Positions 31,801 to 44,200 of a stretch of 64,000 nucleotides of DNA are shown in pieces. The number at the start of each line of letters is the position of its first letter. The first letter of the stretch is position 1. This stretch comes from Callipepla californica brunnescens. Lineage: Eukaryota; Chordata; Aves; Galliformes; Odontophoridae. The stretch is from NCBI GenBank assembly GCA_023055505.1, contig JALIRH010000042.1, positions 2,550,335 through 2,614,334 on the forward strand, in the 5' to 3' direction. Below the pieces are notes generated by a model. The model searched no databases. It saw only the letters and a list, made by a program, of their open reading frames with translations, and was not told the DNA's origin. Position numbers and translations under genes: made by a program.

Positions 31801-34800
31801 AATACCAGTTGTTACTATTGAGTAAACCCACAGCACCTCCTGAGCAGCAGCAGCCACTGAATCCCCCTGTTGCAGTCCACAAATTCGTGCTGTGCCCTCC
31901 GCATGGCATCAACCATCCCCAGGCTGCATGAGAAGGGCAGGACAGGTAACTTTCACTCTGCTGAACACAGCTGCACCAAACGGCATTGCGTGGAAAACAC
32001 GGGCAACGAGGCTGTTGTGTAACGTGCTCAGTGGGAGGCTGCTTCCAGGTGTTATTTAATTCCTTCACTGAAGTCCTCCATGGCAAAACCAGACGAGCTG
32101 TGCTAGCTGCAAGTTCTCCTGGAGCCGTTGCTGGGGCTGGTGTGTGTGTTTGTGTCCCATCCACTCTGACACACCTTGCTCTCGTTGCCAAGTAACTAAT
32201 CGTACTGCTGAGAGCCAGCATTGTGCATGAACTGCACTGGCATTCGTCCTCTTCCTCTTCCTTCTCTTTCGCAGCCTGCGCTGGGATTGCATTAGGAACG
32301 GCAAAGCCACAAAGACATCCTCCTGCAGGCTCAGGCAATGCAGACGTGGTGGGCTTGGAGGTGCAGCTGTGACAAATGGGGCTGGTGTGCACCTCTGCTA
32401 GATAATTTGGGTTACCATGGTTACGTGTGGAAAACAGAGCTGCAGGTTAAGCAGAGCCAGTGTGGCACAGAGCACAGCATCTCGTGTCGTGGGGTCTTAG
32501 CTCACAGTGTGAGGTCTCATCTCACGTCACACTTGGGATGGAGGAGCCCACCATCCATCCCCAGGTTCAGCCTCCCAGCTGCTCCGGACTCGTTCATGCT
32601 CTGGGTCTTAAAAAGGAGCTCTCCAATTCAGTCCAGAATTCCAGATTATGGCTCTCTGCTTTTCACACGTACTGTGTGGACCTGCACAGAATGCCCACGT
32701 GTTCAGCACCAAGGTCTGTAAGCTGAGAGCTGGAAATGCCCAAAAGCCCATCCCACAGAGCAGAGCTGGTCAGTGCCAGAACAAATCTTTTTTATCAGCA
32801 GTATCTTCAGAGAGGAATGTTTGCTATTGCTGCTGGAAATCAGAAAGCTCACCTACTCCCCCACAGTCACTGCAGAAGACCTGCACAGCCCACGGGCATC
32901 TTCCAGTCCTCAACAGCCTAAGAGAGCTGCAATGTCCCACACTACCATATGGAAGAAAACAACAGGAGCAACACTGAGTCCACAAATGGCTTTCAGCAAT
33001 ATTGCTATGACCACTGATACGAGACTGTGCTCTGGAGGCAAAGCAGATGGCTTCAGCTCAAAGCCTGCTGTCCCACCTTCCCCAGGCAACAGAGCTGACA
33101 CAGGATCTGCAGGACCATCCCAAACACGACCATCTTCATGACCTGCTGAAATCCTCCCAGTCTGGCAAAAACCTGTCAAACAAAGGGGCAAGTGAAGCCT
33201 GGAGTGAGTTAAAGTTCAAAATAAAACGTAAGTTTCTCTGCCAAGCAGTGCTTCTACTGACGGAAGGTTTCGGAAACTCCATTAAATCACTTTGGGACTC
33301 TGCTATTTATCTCTCACAGTAACCTGCTCAGAGAACACGGCAGTGGATGGCAGCACAAAGGCCTCAGAAGGAGAGGCTCTGCCAGGCTGTTTTCAGCACA
33401 TTACAGTGCACTGAGGCAGTGCTGCCTTCCAAAGAGAGAACTGCACACTCGCAGGTATAAATGAGGAGGCAGAGGTCTGCTTGGAATACCGCTCCCGGCT
33501 TTTTGATGTGTTAAATGCCTCCTTTTCCTGGTCTGCCTGTAAGAAGCACAAAATGACAACGTGGGGAGAAAAAAAAATAGTGGTGGTTTGCGTTCAGTGC
33601 AGCCAATGGGCAAATCAATGGTGTAAACTCTATCAATCCCTTAATCATACAGCTGACCTTTGGTTTGCTATTCAAACCACTCCTTCAGGGAAGCCTTAAA
33701 AATTCACACCTTTGCTAGAATATACCCTTACTGCCTTGTTTTCTGGGGAGGAAAAGCACTAGATGTTGGCTCGGAGGTTTAAACCTCTTCCTCAGCTGTG
33801 CCTTCCCCTTTAAAGGAGTAAAATGATACAGCCGTGCACGGGCTGAGAAGGGGCTGGTTTGTGTTTTGTTTTGTTTTGTGTTTTTTTTTTTTTTAAAGAA
33901 AAATAGTTGGCAGGAGCATGAGCAAAGCTGAAAGTATTTTCATCTGTTTTGTTTTGTAATGTTTAATGTTTTGTTTTCTACTTTGCGAATTATCCAAAGG
34001 AATCGCTCCAAACAAAGGTCTCACGTTCTGGAAAGGGAGATGAATCTTCAGTTGGGTTAATATGGCTAAATGAGAACTGGTCAAATAAGAAAAGCCAAAA
34101 ATGTATTGAAAAATGAAAATATCTATGTTTTCTTAGGGGAAAAAAATATATATATATATAGAGAGAGAGAGAGAAGTTCAACTTCTAATCAAGAATTGTT
34201 TGCAAAATAGCTCCCAGCTGGGAAAAGTAACCAGGGTTCTTACATAAAAATACTTTTGAGCTTAATTTTTATTTTCTTAATGGTAGCTTGGATCTTAGAA
34301 CTTACTTGTGGTCTTCCAGTGATTCTTGTTGTGTAAGTGCAAAGCACGTGTCCTAACTTTGAGGCTGCTGTGCTCTCCTGCTGTAGAAGAGAGCAGATGA
34401 AAAGAACACAAGCAAATTAACAAAAATAACGCAGCAGTTTGAGGAGAAGAGAGATGGGTTCCACTTTTTAAACAAGTATTTTAAAGAGATATCACCTTAT
34501 AATTACTTAGTTAAGGCGAGAAGCCTTAAATGAGGCCAGAGCAGCTCAGCACTGGACAAAATAATTTACAATCCTAGTTTCAAGGACAACAGGAAGGTAC
34601 AAAACTCAGACAAGACCTGCATGCACCGAAGCCAGCAGGAATGCAAATACAGCGACAGCACGGGGTTATCCCTGCAGAGCTCGGGCAGGAAGGAGGAGGT
34701 CTCACCTCGGTGAGGTCTGCTGCTCAGATCGGCTCTCTGTCCCTCCCAGGGCTCAGGGCTGAGTGCAGTGGGTCGGTGTGGAGCTCGGCATCACACGGCA

Positions 34801-37800
34801 CTGTGACCACGGCCCTCCGTCCATTCACGGCCTCGGTGTCCCCATGTGAAACAGGAAACCTTGGAAAAGTAGAAGTGTGGCTGTAATTAGGATTAATCTA
34901 TTTTTAGCAAGCTGTCTGCTGCCCTGTCCCTGCTCCAGCTGAGATGTTTAATTCTATCTAGCTCGACTCTTTCCGTGGTTGCACTCAGGACTGATACTGA
35001 AATTCTCTTTCAAAGCCCCAGTTTGGGCATGTTTGTTTGTTTTTGTGTTGGTTGGGTAGGGTGCTTTTACAAATCAGCCTGCGATTTTATTCTACTTTTT
35101 TCCTGTACAATAGCTGGAGAAATCCAGCCCTAAAATAACACACAGATTGCTGTACAAAAACAGTCGTACAACTTTTACTCTCATTATTATTCCTTTTACT
35201 ATGTAGTTTGGAAACGTAGTCATGGAGCAGGAATGTATCGTACCCTGCACTGCACAAACAGCATGAAAGGAAACCTAGCAGCTGTACGGAGTGAAAACAC
35301 GTCGTGGTATCACAACAATTTGTCCTGAACGGCACCACACAAGATGTCACGATGCACATGAGAACCAGCTCTCCCCAGGCAAACGCAGTCCTCAGCAAAA
35401 TGCTGTCCCCCTCCTGAAAATCTAGCAGTCTGCCCAGTGACATGCTCTGTTTCATATGTAAAGGCAGGGGGTAATTTCCTCTGCCCCCTACCTGTCCCCT
35501 CACCGTGTATTTTGGTGACTCATGAAGCTTCAAAGTGCTGAGTGTGGTGAACGGCTATTTCTGTGCTTCCACTGCAATCCCTGCTAGCTCCAACTGTGCT
35601 GTCAGTGCACCTCAGCCATGCAGAGCACCCCCGCGGGCTCTATTCTTAGCAGCTAATAGCTGAAATAATTACTTTTGTCTCTGCGCTGTTGGCTCCTTGG
35701 GTTTGGAAGTGAGCAAAACCCACAGCTCGGGAGGGCTGCAAGGCTGAGCTGGGGTCAGGGGATGCTGATGCCCCAAACCTGACTTCATCACGGAGCATTC
35801 GCTCTGCTCGGAAGCAGCCTCTGTGTTCCTGTGGTGCCATCCCTTTGAAAAGCATCTCAGCTCTTCCAGCTGGGATTTTCTTAGGCTTCACAGGGCAGAT
35901 GACAGACTAAAGCTTTTCAGAGGGACGGACAGGTTTGGCACCTGCAGGTTTCCATTTTGGTGCCTGCCTTCTTGCACAGAAGATGCAAAGATTTTATGCA
36001 AATCCCACTACCCAGCAGCAACACACCCCTGGCAGTCGTTGGGATTTAACTCACACCTCTGCTTTTTGATCTCAACAGCAGCTATTCCATCTCCTTCCCT
36101 TGAAACCCCCGAGAGGACGATGAGAGCCCATCCAACTGCTTAACAGCACCTGCAATAGGGTGAGAACAGAACCAGCTTCAGAAGCAGCCAATCCTTCGCC
36201 CTGCACGCCTGGATAGGTGCACAAAAACAAGTTCAGAAGTGCTCCAGAAGGGGTTTGTATTGCTCCTCACGCACCTACCTGCCCTGTGGTTGGAGGGGAT
36301 AAAGATGCACGACACAGCGATGGCTGAGCTCATCACAGCCAGGAATCACTGCAAACACTCCAGAATCCATTCCTCTGTCATTCACTCATGAAAATCGTCT
36401 GGACAGCAATAAACCTTTCAGGAAAACAAAATAAAACAAAACAACAACGCACAATGTTTGGCGTGACTCAGGAACTTTTCTACTCCTGCTGCAGCAGAAG
36501 GAAATTCAGCAAGCTGTACGCTGTGCAGAACGTGCCCCCACGGACCATGCCTCACCACGGAGCATCACAGCATCTCACTGACAGGATGGCACTGCTGGAC
36601 CATGGATCGCTGCCTACATCCACGTGAAAACAGAAGCAAAACTTTACAGTTTTTTTTTGCTTTTCTTCGGAAAAAAATGAAAAAAAGTGCCTCCTCTGAA
36701 TGATTTCCTATCAGTTTCCTCTAAGCACCACGCTGCTCCGGCAGCTTCCATTTCAGATGGCTGTTAAGTCCCTCTAATTGACTTCTGTGTTACAAGGACT
36801 ACAATTAGGCAAGAGGCACAGCTGGAGTAAAAATTAGGAACTCCCTAATTTCCATCTCGGCTTTGACCCTGAATCCACATGCAACTCGAGTCAAATAACC
36901 GAACCTGCATTTGATTCAGTCTTCCCATATGCAAAACTGCATTAATTTCCGATACGATGCACGATCTGACAAACATCACCACTTGGCTTTCAGGACATTT
37001 GTTTGACCAACTGGAGACCTTTGTGCTGAGCATTATTACTCAGTAATTGTGACATTAGCTTGCCCATATCCTCCTGACTGCTTGCTCCCAGGGTGACGTG
37101 CCGGGACGTCATGCACGTGGATGCTGAGGTCGGGCACTACACACACTGCACAGACTTGCTGAGTCTCGGGCAGGAATTTGTTTGGCATTGCAGAAGCCTT
37201 TGGCTTATTTGATCTCAGCCTTTGAGTTAAACAGGAACGTGCCCTGATTTTAACAATCGCAGCTTCCTGCAGTTGGGAGGAAGGTGTGGCTGATGGCATT
37301 TAAAGGGGAACCGGAGCCAAACTCTCACCAGCAGGAAGTCAAAGCACTGCAAAGCACCACCAGGGCTTTACTCCTCATTAAAAAGACCAAGGACCTTTCT
37401 CCGGGGACAGCCAAGGTTATTTTATCACCCACAATACCACAAGGCATTGGATGACATTTGCAAGTGTTAGATTTTCATAACTTCACTCTCCATATGTTAT
37501 TGCTATTAAGGCCATCGTAGCATGACAGCAGAAAATAACACAGGAGATGCCAGAGAACTGAGGATGCAGCTCTGCGTTCCGTTGCCATACAAGCAACAGC
37601 AAGTTTGCACTTCTGGTCGATGATGAATCGCTTCCCAGTCCCTTCCCAAACACCTGCCACACTTCAGAATGGACGCAGCCACTATAACTCACACAGAGAC
37701 CCCTCTGCCCACTGCTGCTGAGGCAGACAATGCCACATCCCAACCAAGCCTCCCATCACAGCTTTCAGCTGTGTACCTGAGTGCTTTGTGGGGCACGGTG

Positions 37801-40800
37801 GCTTTGATCCCTCTTGGGAGCTCAAGTGCTGCCATAAAGTAAACGCTTTATGATCAGAAACGTCCCACGGCTGGTCATTTTCAAACAAAAGCAGCCCATT
37901 AAATAAACACCGCCTTTCCCTTGAAAGCAACCCAAACCATCTAATTTGAAATAAATCAAAGCTCCATTTTCCTTTCTTAATATACCACCGTTGCTGGAGC
38001 CAAGCGTGCCATCCCACTTCTCAGGCTCCGTCCTTCATCCCACTGCACATGCATGGGGCACTGCACATCGGTTGCAGGCGGACAGGACGAGGGGGGACGT
38101 GGAGATCTGCTCTGCCCCCACGTGTCGGTTGAGCTTCTGAGATAACTCAGGGCTAACGGAAACCGGCGGTGTAACCTCACACAAAACGCTGGCCTACTTT
38201 ACAGCACCTCCGCCGAGTGACTCATTTAAGTAGCCAAAGCACTCTTACAATTAACAGAAACAGTTAACGCTCGCAGCTTTGGCCACAAAGCAGATCTGTA
38301 AGGCTTCAAGTCCCCACGGGTTTGGCTGTGTAAGGAACCCTTAGCATTCTGTCAATCAAGGGCTACTCTTGTATACGTGGAGGTTTGCATCAGCTACAGC
38401 AAGCCTTGTACTGCTGTCTGCCTACGTGATTCACAAGGGGCAGCTCCTCACCCCACGCTGCATCCCTAGTTCCCTTTTTTTGGGGGGGGGTGGAGGGGGG
38501 TTAGAATCGTATCTGAGAAACCAGGAGCTCGCAATTCTTCTCAATTTATGCCTGTGCGTAACAGGTGTCATTTTCAGTGTAGTACAGACAAATCCCAAAA
38601 TAGCTCAGGCCCTTCAGACGCTGCGAAGGGGGAAAAAAATATAGCGGTTACTTCAGCTTCGGTTGTAGTGAAAAAGCCAAAGCTCACAGCCAGCTCCAGA
38701 GTTCAGCACTGAAATGGCAGATGCCTCTGCGCAGCGGTGAGCTCTCCCGACGCCGAGCTTTTCAACCGGGCTGCTGGCTCTGTTGTACACGCAGCGTGAC
38801 GCATGAACTCCCTCACGCAGGGCTGGCTTTCCATTAGCTCCGCTTTGATTCCCAGATGCTCCATCTACCACTGATCCTCCTCCACATTTTCCGGCATCGA
38901 GGCTGTGAGACGGGAGCAGCGCTTCCTGGTGCTGAAGTTGACTGTGCTGGAGCTATGGCGAGGCAGAGGGGCACGGGCGAGGAGGGCTGCTCTGCAGCAG
39001 CACTTTGCTTGCCCGGCTGTGCCTGCTGTGCTGCAATATGCAGCCGCTGGTGAACCTTTTTGACAGAGATGATTGGATTCTGGAGACTCCCGGAATGCAG
39101 CTATTAGTTCCCCTGCCTACACTGAGCATTCTGAATCCGCGTGTGCGGTAACACTTATTAATGCTGTTCAGATTAAGTAGAGCCTATAGCTTTCCAGCAC
39201 TTTCAGTACCTTATCCTACACAATGCATCTGCTCAGTGGCTGAACCACAGTCAGATTAATGTCTTGCGACCAGCACAACAGGATCACGTGGATCCAGCAA
39301 GCATTTTCGTGCTTCTACGCCCAGAAGTCCCGCATCCATTCCTGTAGGTGGTTCCTTTTAAGTTGCATTGAGCTACAAGGTAATGCTGGTTGAGCATTTG
39401 CAGGATGTAGGCCCGGATCCCTCTATTTCAGGACATCAGGCAGTGGTTCCTGACACCGAAACAGTTAATCAAGAAGCACTAACTCTCTACTGGAACGTGT
39501 GTGTGTGTGTGTTTTTGTTTCTTAGAGCCAAGAAGATTTGCTTTGGTTTTTTTTTAAAGCAGAAACCACCACAAAAGTTGGCTGTGGTTTCAGCTGCACT
39601 CGTTCGAGATTTGTGCTGCTGACTACCAATCCTAAAAGAGTTAACCCAGCAAGCGTGACTCAGAAGCAGAGAGGGAGATGCGAGGCTGAGAGGCTCGGAA
39701 GGCAGCACAGAAGCACAGGTGAGGAAGACGATAATCACCAAAAAATAAAGGTGCAGCGTCCAGGAGCGAGGCTCCCTCGGTGTGCCTGGCCCTGGCACTG
39801 CTGGCACGGGCTCCCTGGAAGGCTGCAGTTCCGCTGTTATAACACAGGGAGCAGGCTGGAGAATTTAGAGCTGCGTCACAGAGCTCAGCGAGAGAGTGAG
39901 AGAGCAAGCTCCGTCGATAGGTCTACCAGCAACAGCCCTGCTGCAGCAAGAGGGGAGAGAGGCAGCCGGAGAGACAGAGAGAGGGCTCAAGAAAGAGAAG
40001 TAACACCAACACCAGGGACCGGGCTCCTGTCACCCGACGGTGTCATTTAGAGAGCGTATCTGGGCTCGGTTGGCGTAGGAGGCTTCGCCCGTTGACGATG
40101 CTGGAGACCCGGCGCACTTAATCCCGCGGGGAGGGAGAGTGGGCAGACACCGAAAGGGTTAACGGAAAGGAAATTTCTGGAACCTTCTATTCTGCGGCGC
40201 CACACAGCAAGCAGAGGGCTGAACGCTGCGCAGCTGGTGCACGGGCAGAGCTCCTCGGTCCGGTTCGTCTTTCCCACGTACGTACCCTTTGATCAGGATG
40301 GGGCTGGAGCTGCATCTGCGTTTTGTAATGCTTTGCAGGGCGTCCCCATCCCCCATCGTCCCTAAGTTCATCTCCCCAAGTGCCTTCATTATTATTTCGG
40401 CTGGGTATGATTGCTCTGCTCTGCGTCAGAGCTGTTTTCTCAATGGAACGATGGCACAGGTTGTACGAATGCCACTCTTGCCGGCGTTGCTGTAATGCAG
40501 AGGAGGGCAGCAGTCGTGGGGGAGAGATGACAACTTTGCAGACTGCTGTTTTCGTGTTTTGCTCGGGCTTTTTATTCCCTGCCGTCCTCCCCAACCCCCC
40601 CCCCCTTCCGAGGGCTGGTGTGGAGGCAGGGCTGGGTGCAGGGGTTAACAGCCACCCCGAGAGCCGGGCTCGGGGCTTTGTCACTGCGTAGTTGGGAAAG
40701 TGGCAAACGGTGACGCAGTGATCATTGCAGGGCACGTCGGCCGGTTATTTTAAAAGCACCGGGGACAGGTACACGGTGCCTTTCCAGACGCTTCCACACC

Positions 40801-40980
40801 GGCCGAAAGGGGTTAAGGATGAGTCGAGACGGGAAGCTCGAGCATTTAGGGATTAAATGTCATCATTTTGGCGTTGGAAAGTTGTTTACCTTGCTCTCTC
40901 CGTGTCTCCATGTTGGCAGCCTTCCAGCTCACATGTGATAGTCTTCCCTGTACTGCTGCATCATTAACTAAGTGGCTCAG
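28860..40980. other. Intergenic between CD34 and the miR-29 promoter-like region
   Basis: No coding exon recognised over about 12 kb. Visible items are a T run at about 33880-33894, a (TA)n(GA)n microsatellite at 34147-34174, a short GT run at about 39498-39512, and GA-rich DNA near 39890-40000. Human synteny predicts only regulatory DNA and non-coding transcripts here. Confidence 0.55.
34147..34174. repeat. (TA)n-(GA)n microsatellite
   Basis: About seven TA units are followed directly by seven GA units, within an AT-rich segment. Simple sequence only. Confidence 0.9.
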
Positions 40981-40984
40981 CCGG

Positions 40985-41285
40985 CTCCCGATTGGCCGGG
41001 GGTGGGTTCTCGGTCCAAACGCTCCGTCCGATTGGAGGAGGAAACGATGGCAGGTGAAAAGCCTTCTCGGATTGGCCGTGGCTCTGGTGTCAAATCCGAA
41101 CGTTGGCTGCGATCGTCTCAAAGTGCCGGGGGCTCCCGGCCCGGCCCGGCCTCGCGGTCCCCACCGCGGGATGCCCCGGGCTCGGCTCCGCGGGTTCGAT
41201 CCCCGCCTCCTGCCTGCCCCGCGCCGGCGCCGGGAAGGTTTCGCTTTGCTGTGCCGTTGTCACGATGACGTGTCAGAGCTCGGAA
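40985..41285 (+). promoter_or_regulatory. CpG-rich promoter with three evenly spaced CCAAT boxes; candidate miR-29b-2/c host promoter
   Basis: Three inverted CCAAT boxes (ATTGG, NF-Y type) start at 40991, 41031 and 41071, exactly 40 bp apart. A strongly CpG-rich segment follows at about 41130-41250, then a CRE/ATF6-like TGACGTGTCA at 41266-41275. NF-Y arrays commonly sit 50-120 bp upstream of start sites in CpG promoters, which suggests + strand initiation near 41130-41200. The next known + strand unit is the miR-29b-2/c pair 8.5 kb downstream, and mammals make this cluster from a distant host promoter. The link is inference; no TATA box or defined first exon is seen. Confidence 0.5.
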
Positions 41286-41289
41286 AGAG

Positions 41290-44200
41290 CTCGGCTTCTG
41301 CCTGGGGTTTTTATTTCTTCCTTTCCTTCCTTCTTTTCCTCTTCTTTAGGGGGTGGTTAAGGAGGAGCGGCACTGCGAGCTGCTGCTCGGGGCACCTGGA
41401 TGGAGAAGGAAGGGCAGAGTTAGGACGCGGGCAGGAAGGAGGACAGGGCAGGGAGGGAAGGATGGATGGAGAACAGGCAGGCAGCAGTGCCAGAGTGGCC
41501 GAGAGGAGAACGCTTTGTTCCCTGCACCAGTTACTGTGCTGTTTTTTCACCTCCCTGACAGTGAATATGTGCCGGGAAGTTCTGAGGACACAGCTGGCTC
41601 TGAGCTCGGTCCTTCTGCCTGTGGAAGTCACCTGGTTAAGCACGGAGCAGTAACTTTGCTTTCTTGTAGAGCAGGACACGTTATCCCATAGCCCTTCATC
41701 ACACCAGGTCTTAAACAAGTCTAAGGATGCGGCAGCATAAGCATTTAATCTATACTCGTCACTCACTGACATACCAAGCGTCAGGACCGGTTGTTTAGCA
41801 ACAACCGCTGGGTTTAGATCCAGCTTGAGCACACCGCACTGCCACGGTCACAGCACTGCGTGTCCTCTGGCTGCCAGGCTGAGGGCAGGGGCTGTGCTGG
41901 CACCCTGCACCCACCCAGGTTGGGGCTGCTGGGTTACGAAGGCCGCGAGCGCTGCAGTTTTACGCCCGGCCATTTCTTTGCGCAGTAACCCAGAGGGGAG
42001 GACGCCATTTCCAACAGCAGTGCTGTGGCAGGAGCAGGGAGGGAAGAAACAGACTGTAGGTGCCACTCCCCAGTTCGTTCCTCTTTCCCCACCTCTACCT
42101 TCCTCGCTTCTCCTCCTTCCCTGACGGATTCTGGGGGGGGTTCGGCTCCTGCTGCAGTCGTCACAGCCCCTCCTGACTCACCAAGCCCTCGCTGGCTGGA
42201 GCATCTTTGCCTCCTGCAGCGCCAGTTCCGCAGAGCAGGGGAGCAACTGGAATAGCAGCAGCAGCAATGGTGGTCCCTGCAGCAAAATGGACAGGCATAA
42301 ATACGCACATCTGTGGGAACAGTGCAAGGCAGACACGGAGGGAATTCGGTCCAGCCAGGAGCTGGACTAAGAAGTTATTCTTTTTTTGCATGGGAGAGCA
42401 ATAGGTTAAGCCCCTCCGAATGGAGAACCCTTCACGTTTTTCCCCATCGCAGCAGTGGGATGGAGGACCCCATTAATTTGCAAAGGTATTCCGTCTTAAA
42501 GGCATTTCTCAGTCCTTCAGAAGATGCAACTGGCTGCCCATATTCTAAGGCACATGCATGTTCTTGAGTAGCTGTGTTCGACGTAGGGATGCGTTTATTT
42601 TTGCTCCCATCTTTTGGCCACAACGGTTGCTTGTGACTTAAGTGCAGGCAGGAAAAGGAGACCGAGAGAGAGGAGTTCGGTCAATGTTAAACTTCATCCA
42701 TAAACGTCATTAGTCAGGAATCGAGGTTATTATCAGCAGGTGAAACTGTGAGACTTAAAAGAAACAAGGCAAAGAAGGGGACACGGCGTATTTCTGTAGG
42801 ACAGCAGTGATTCTGTGCACGTGAATGTTATATGTTAGCTGTACGTGGCTAACTGCTCCATAATGGCTTTCTGTGTAGTGCCTCGAAAAGTCTTGGAAAA
42901 GCCGTCATTTCTTTCTCCCTCTGACACTGATGTATTCCTCAATATTCTGGTTTCCCCCTTCGTCAAGTAGGGTTTATAATACTCTCAGCCTTAGTGAGGC
43001 AGGGCTTATTAGTACACTGGGTCCGTTGGTAAAATACGTGCAAATTCAAGTTTCAAAGCCTGCAAAACGCAGCGCAGTATAGAACTGCAAACACTCACGA
43101 CATAGATGTAAAAGCATTACCAGCTCATTCCTCCGTGGTCCTGAAGGAAGGCTGTCTGAACGATGAGACAGCCATGATCTCTTCCTGCACTTGTTTTGCC
43201 GATGGTCATGTTACATCTGTGACGCAGTCCGATTTTGCTGTTGGTCGCTGGCTCTGCTCGACGGGGTTCAGCTGACGAGGGCACGAGCTAGAATAATGTT
43301 AGAAGCATTAATTTCACGTCCATGTTCAAGTCCACAACCGTACCTGACGTGGCAGGGACGTTGGCACCCACCGATTTTTTACCACCCACAAACGGTGAAG
43401 GAATTCAAATGAACACAACAGCACCCCTAGCCATTTTGTTGCTCGCAGAGTAGGCTCAGAGCCTGCAGTGCTGCTGCTGCTAATTTCCATGTCATACAAA
43501 TACAGCGTCGGGCTCTGTGTCAGAGGCTTTACTGATGCTGTGAGAAGCTTACAGTCTATGAGGAAATGCTTCTGTTATTTGGGAAAATTCATTAGAGCGT
43601 CCAGATGCCAAGAACTCCTTCCTCGCTCTTACAAATTGCTTCCAGACCTATCCAGAAAATTCACTTGTATTTTTTTATAAGGTCATTTTCTTACAGTTTA
43701 ACACGGGTGTGACTGGGGGGGGGGGTAAGATTGAGATTAAAGCCGCATCAGTTAAGCATCTGTAGCACTGGTGCCAATGGACAGAGCTGCATGCAAGAGA
43801 GGCCTGAGTCGCCCATATTCTCTGCATACCTGTAGAGAAGCAGATATTTGAGACCTAGGGCTGGGACCGTGCCCTTATTATGGAGCAAGAAGGGAACACC
43901 CTGCCCTGTTCCGACCCACCCACAGCAGTGTGAAGTAGGCAGCAGAAATGGCCAACGTGGGAATCTCACAAAATGGTTTCGACGCTGCTCTGAGATGCGA
44001 GTGCCGTTTATACTGGCACGGCTCCGAGAGAGGTACAATAGCTGCCCGCTGCAAGGTCATTCCTGACTCATTCTCGGGTCCTGAACTCCCAGTCCACGTT
44101 TCTTGCAGCAGTTGCAGTGCTTGAGCCCTGAACCTGGTGGCCGAGACGTGAAAATTAAGGTGAGGCACTGAGTCCAGAAGTGTGTGTGCAAAATAAGCCA

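Noticed and set aside
41110..41215. tRNA-like 'gggttcgatcccc' (T-arm/B-box look)
   Set aside because: No matching A box, acceptor stem or anticodon arm can be placed around it.
40868..41653. 261-codon open frame on the + strand
   Set aside because: It crosses the CpG promoter region, has no family signature, and is Arg/Pro/Gly rich as expected of a chance frame in GC-rich DNA.
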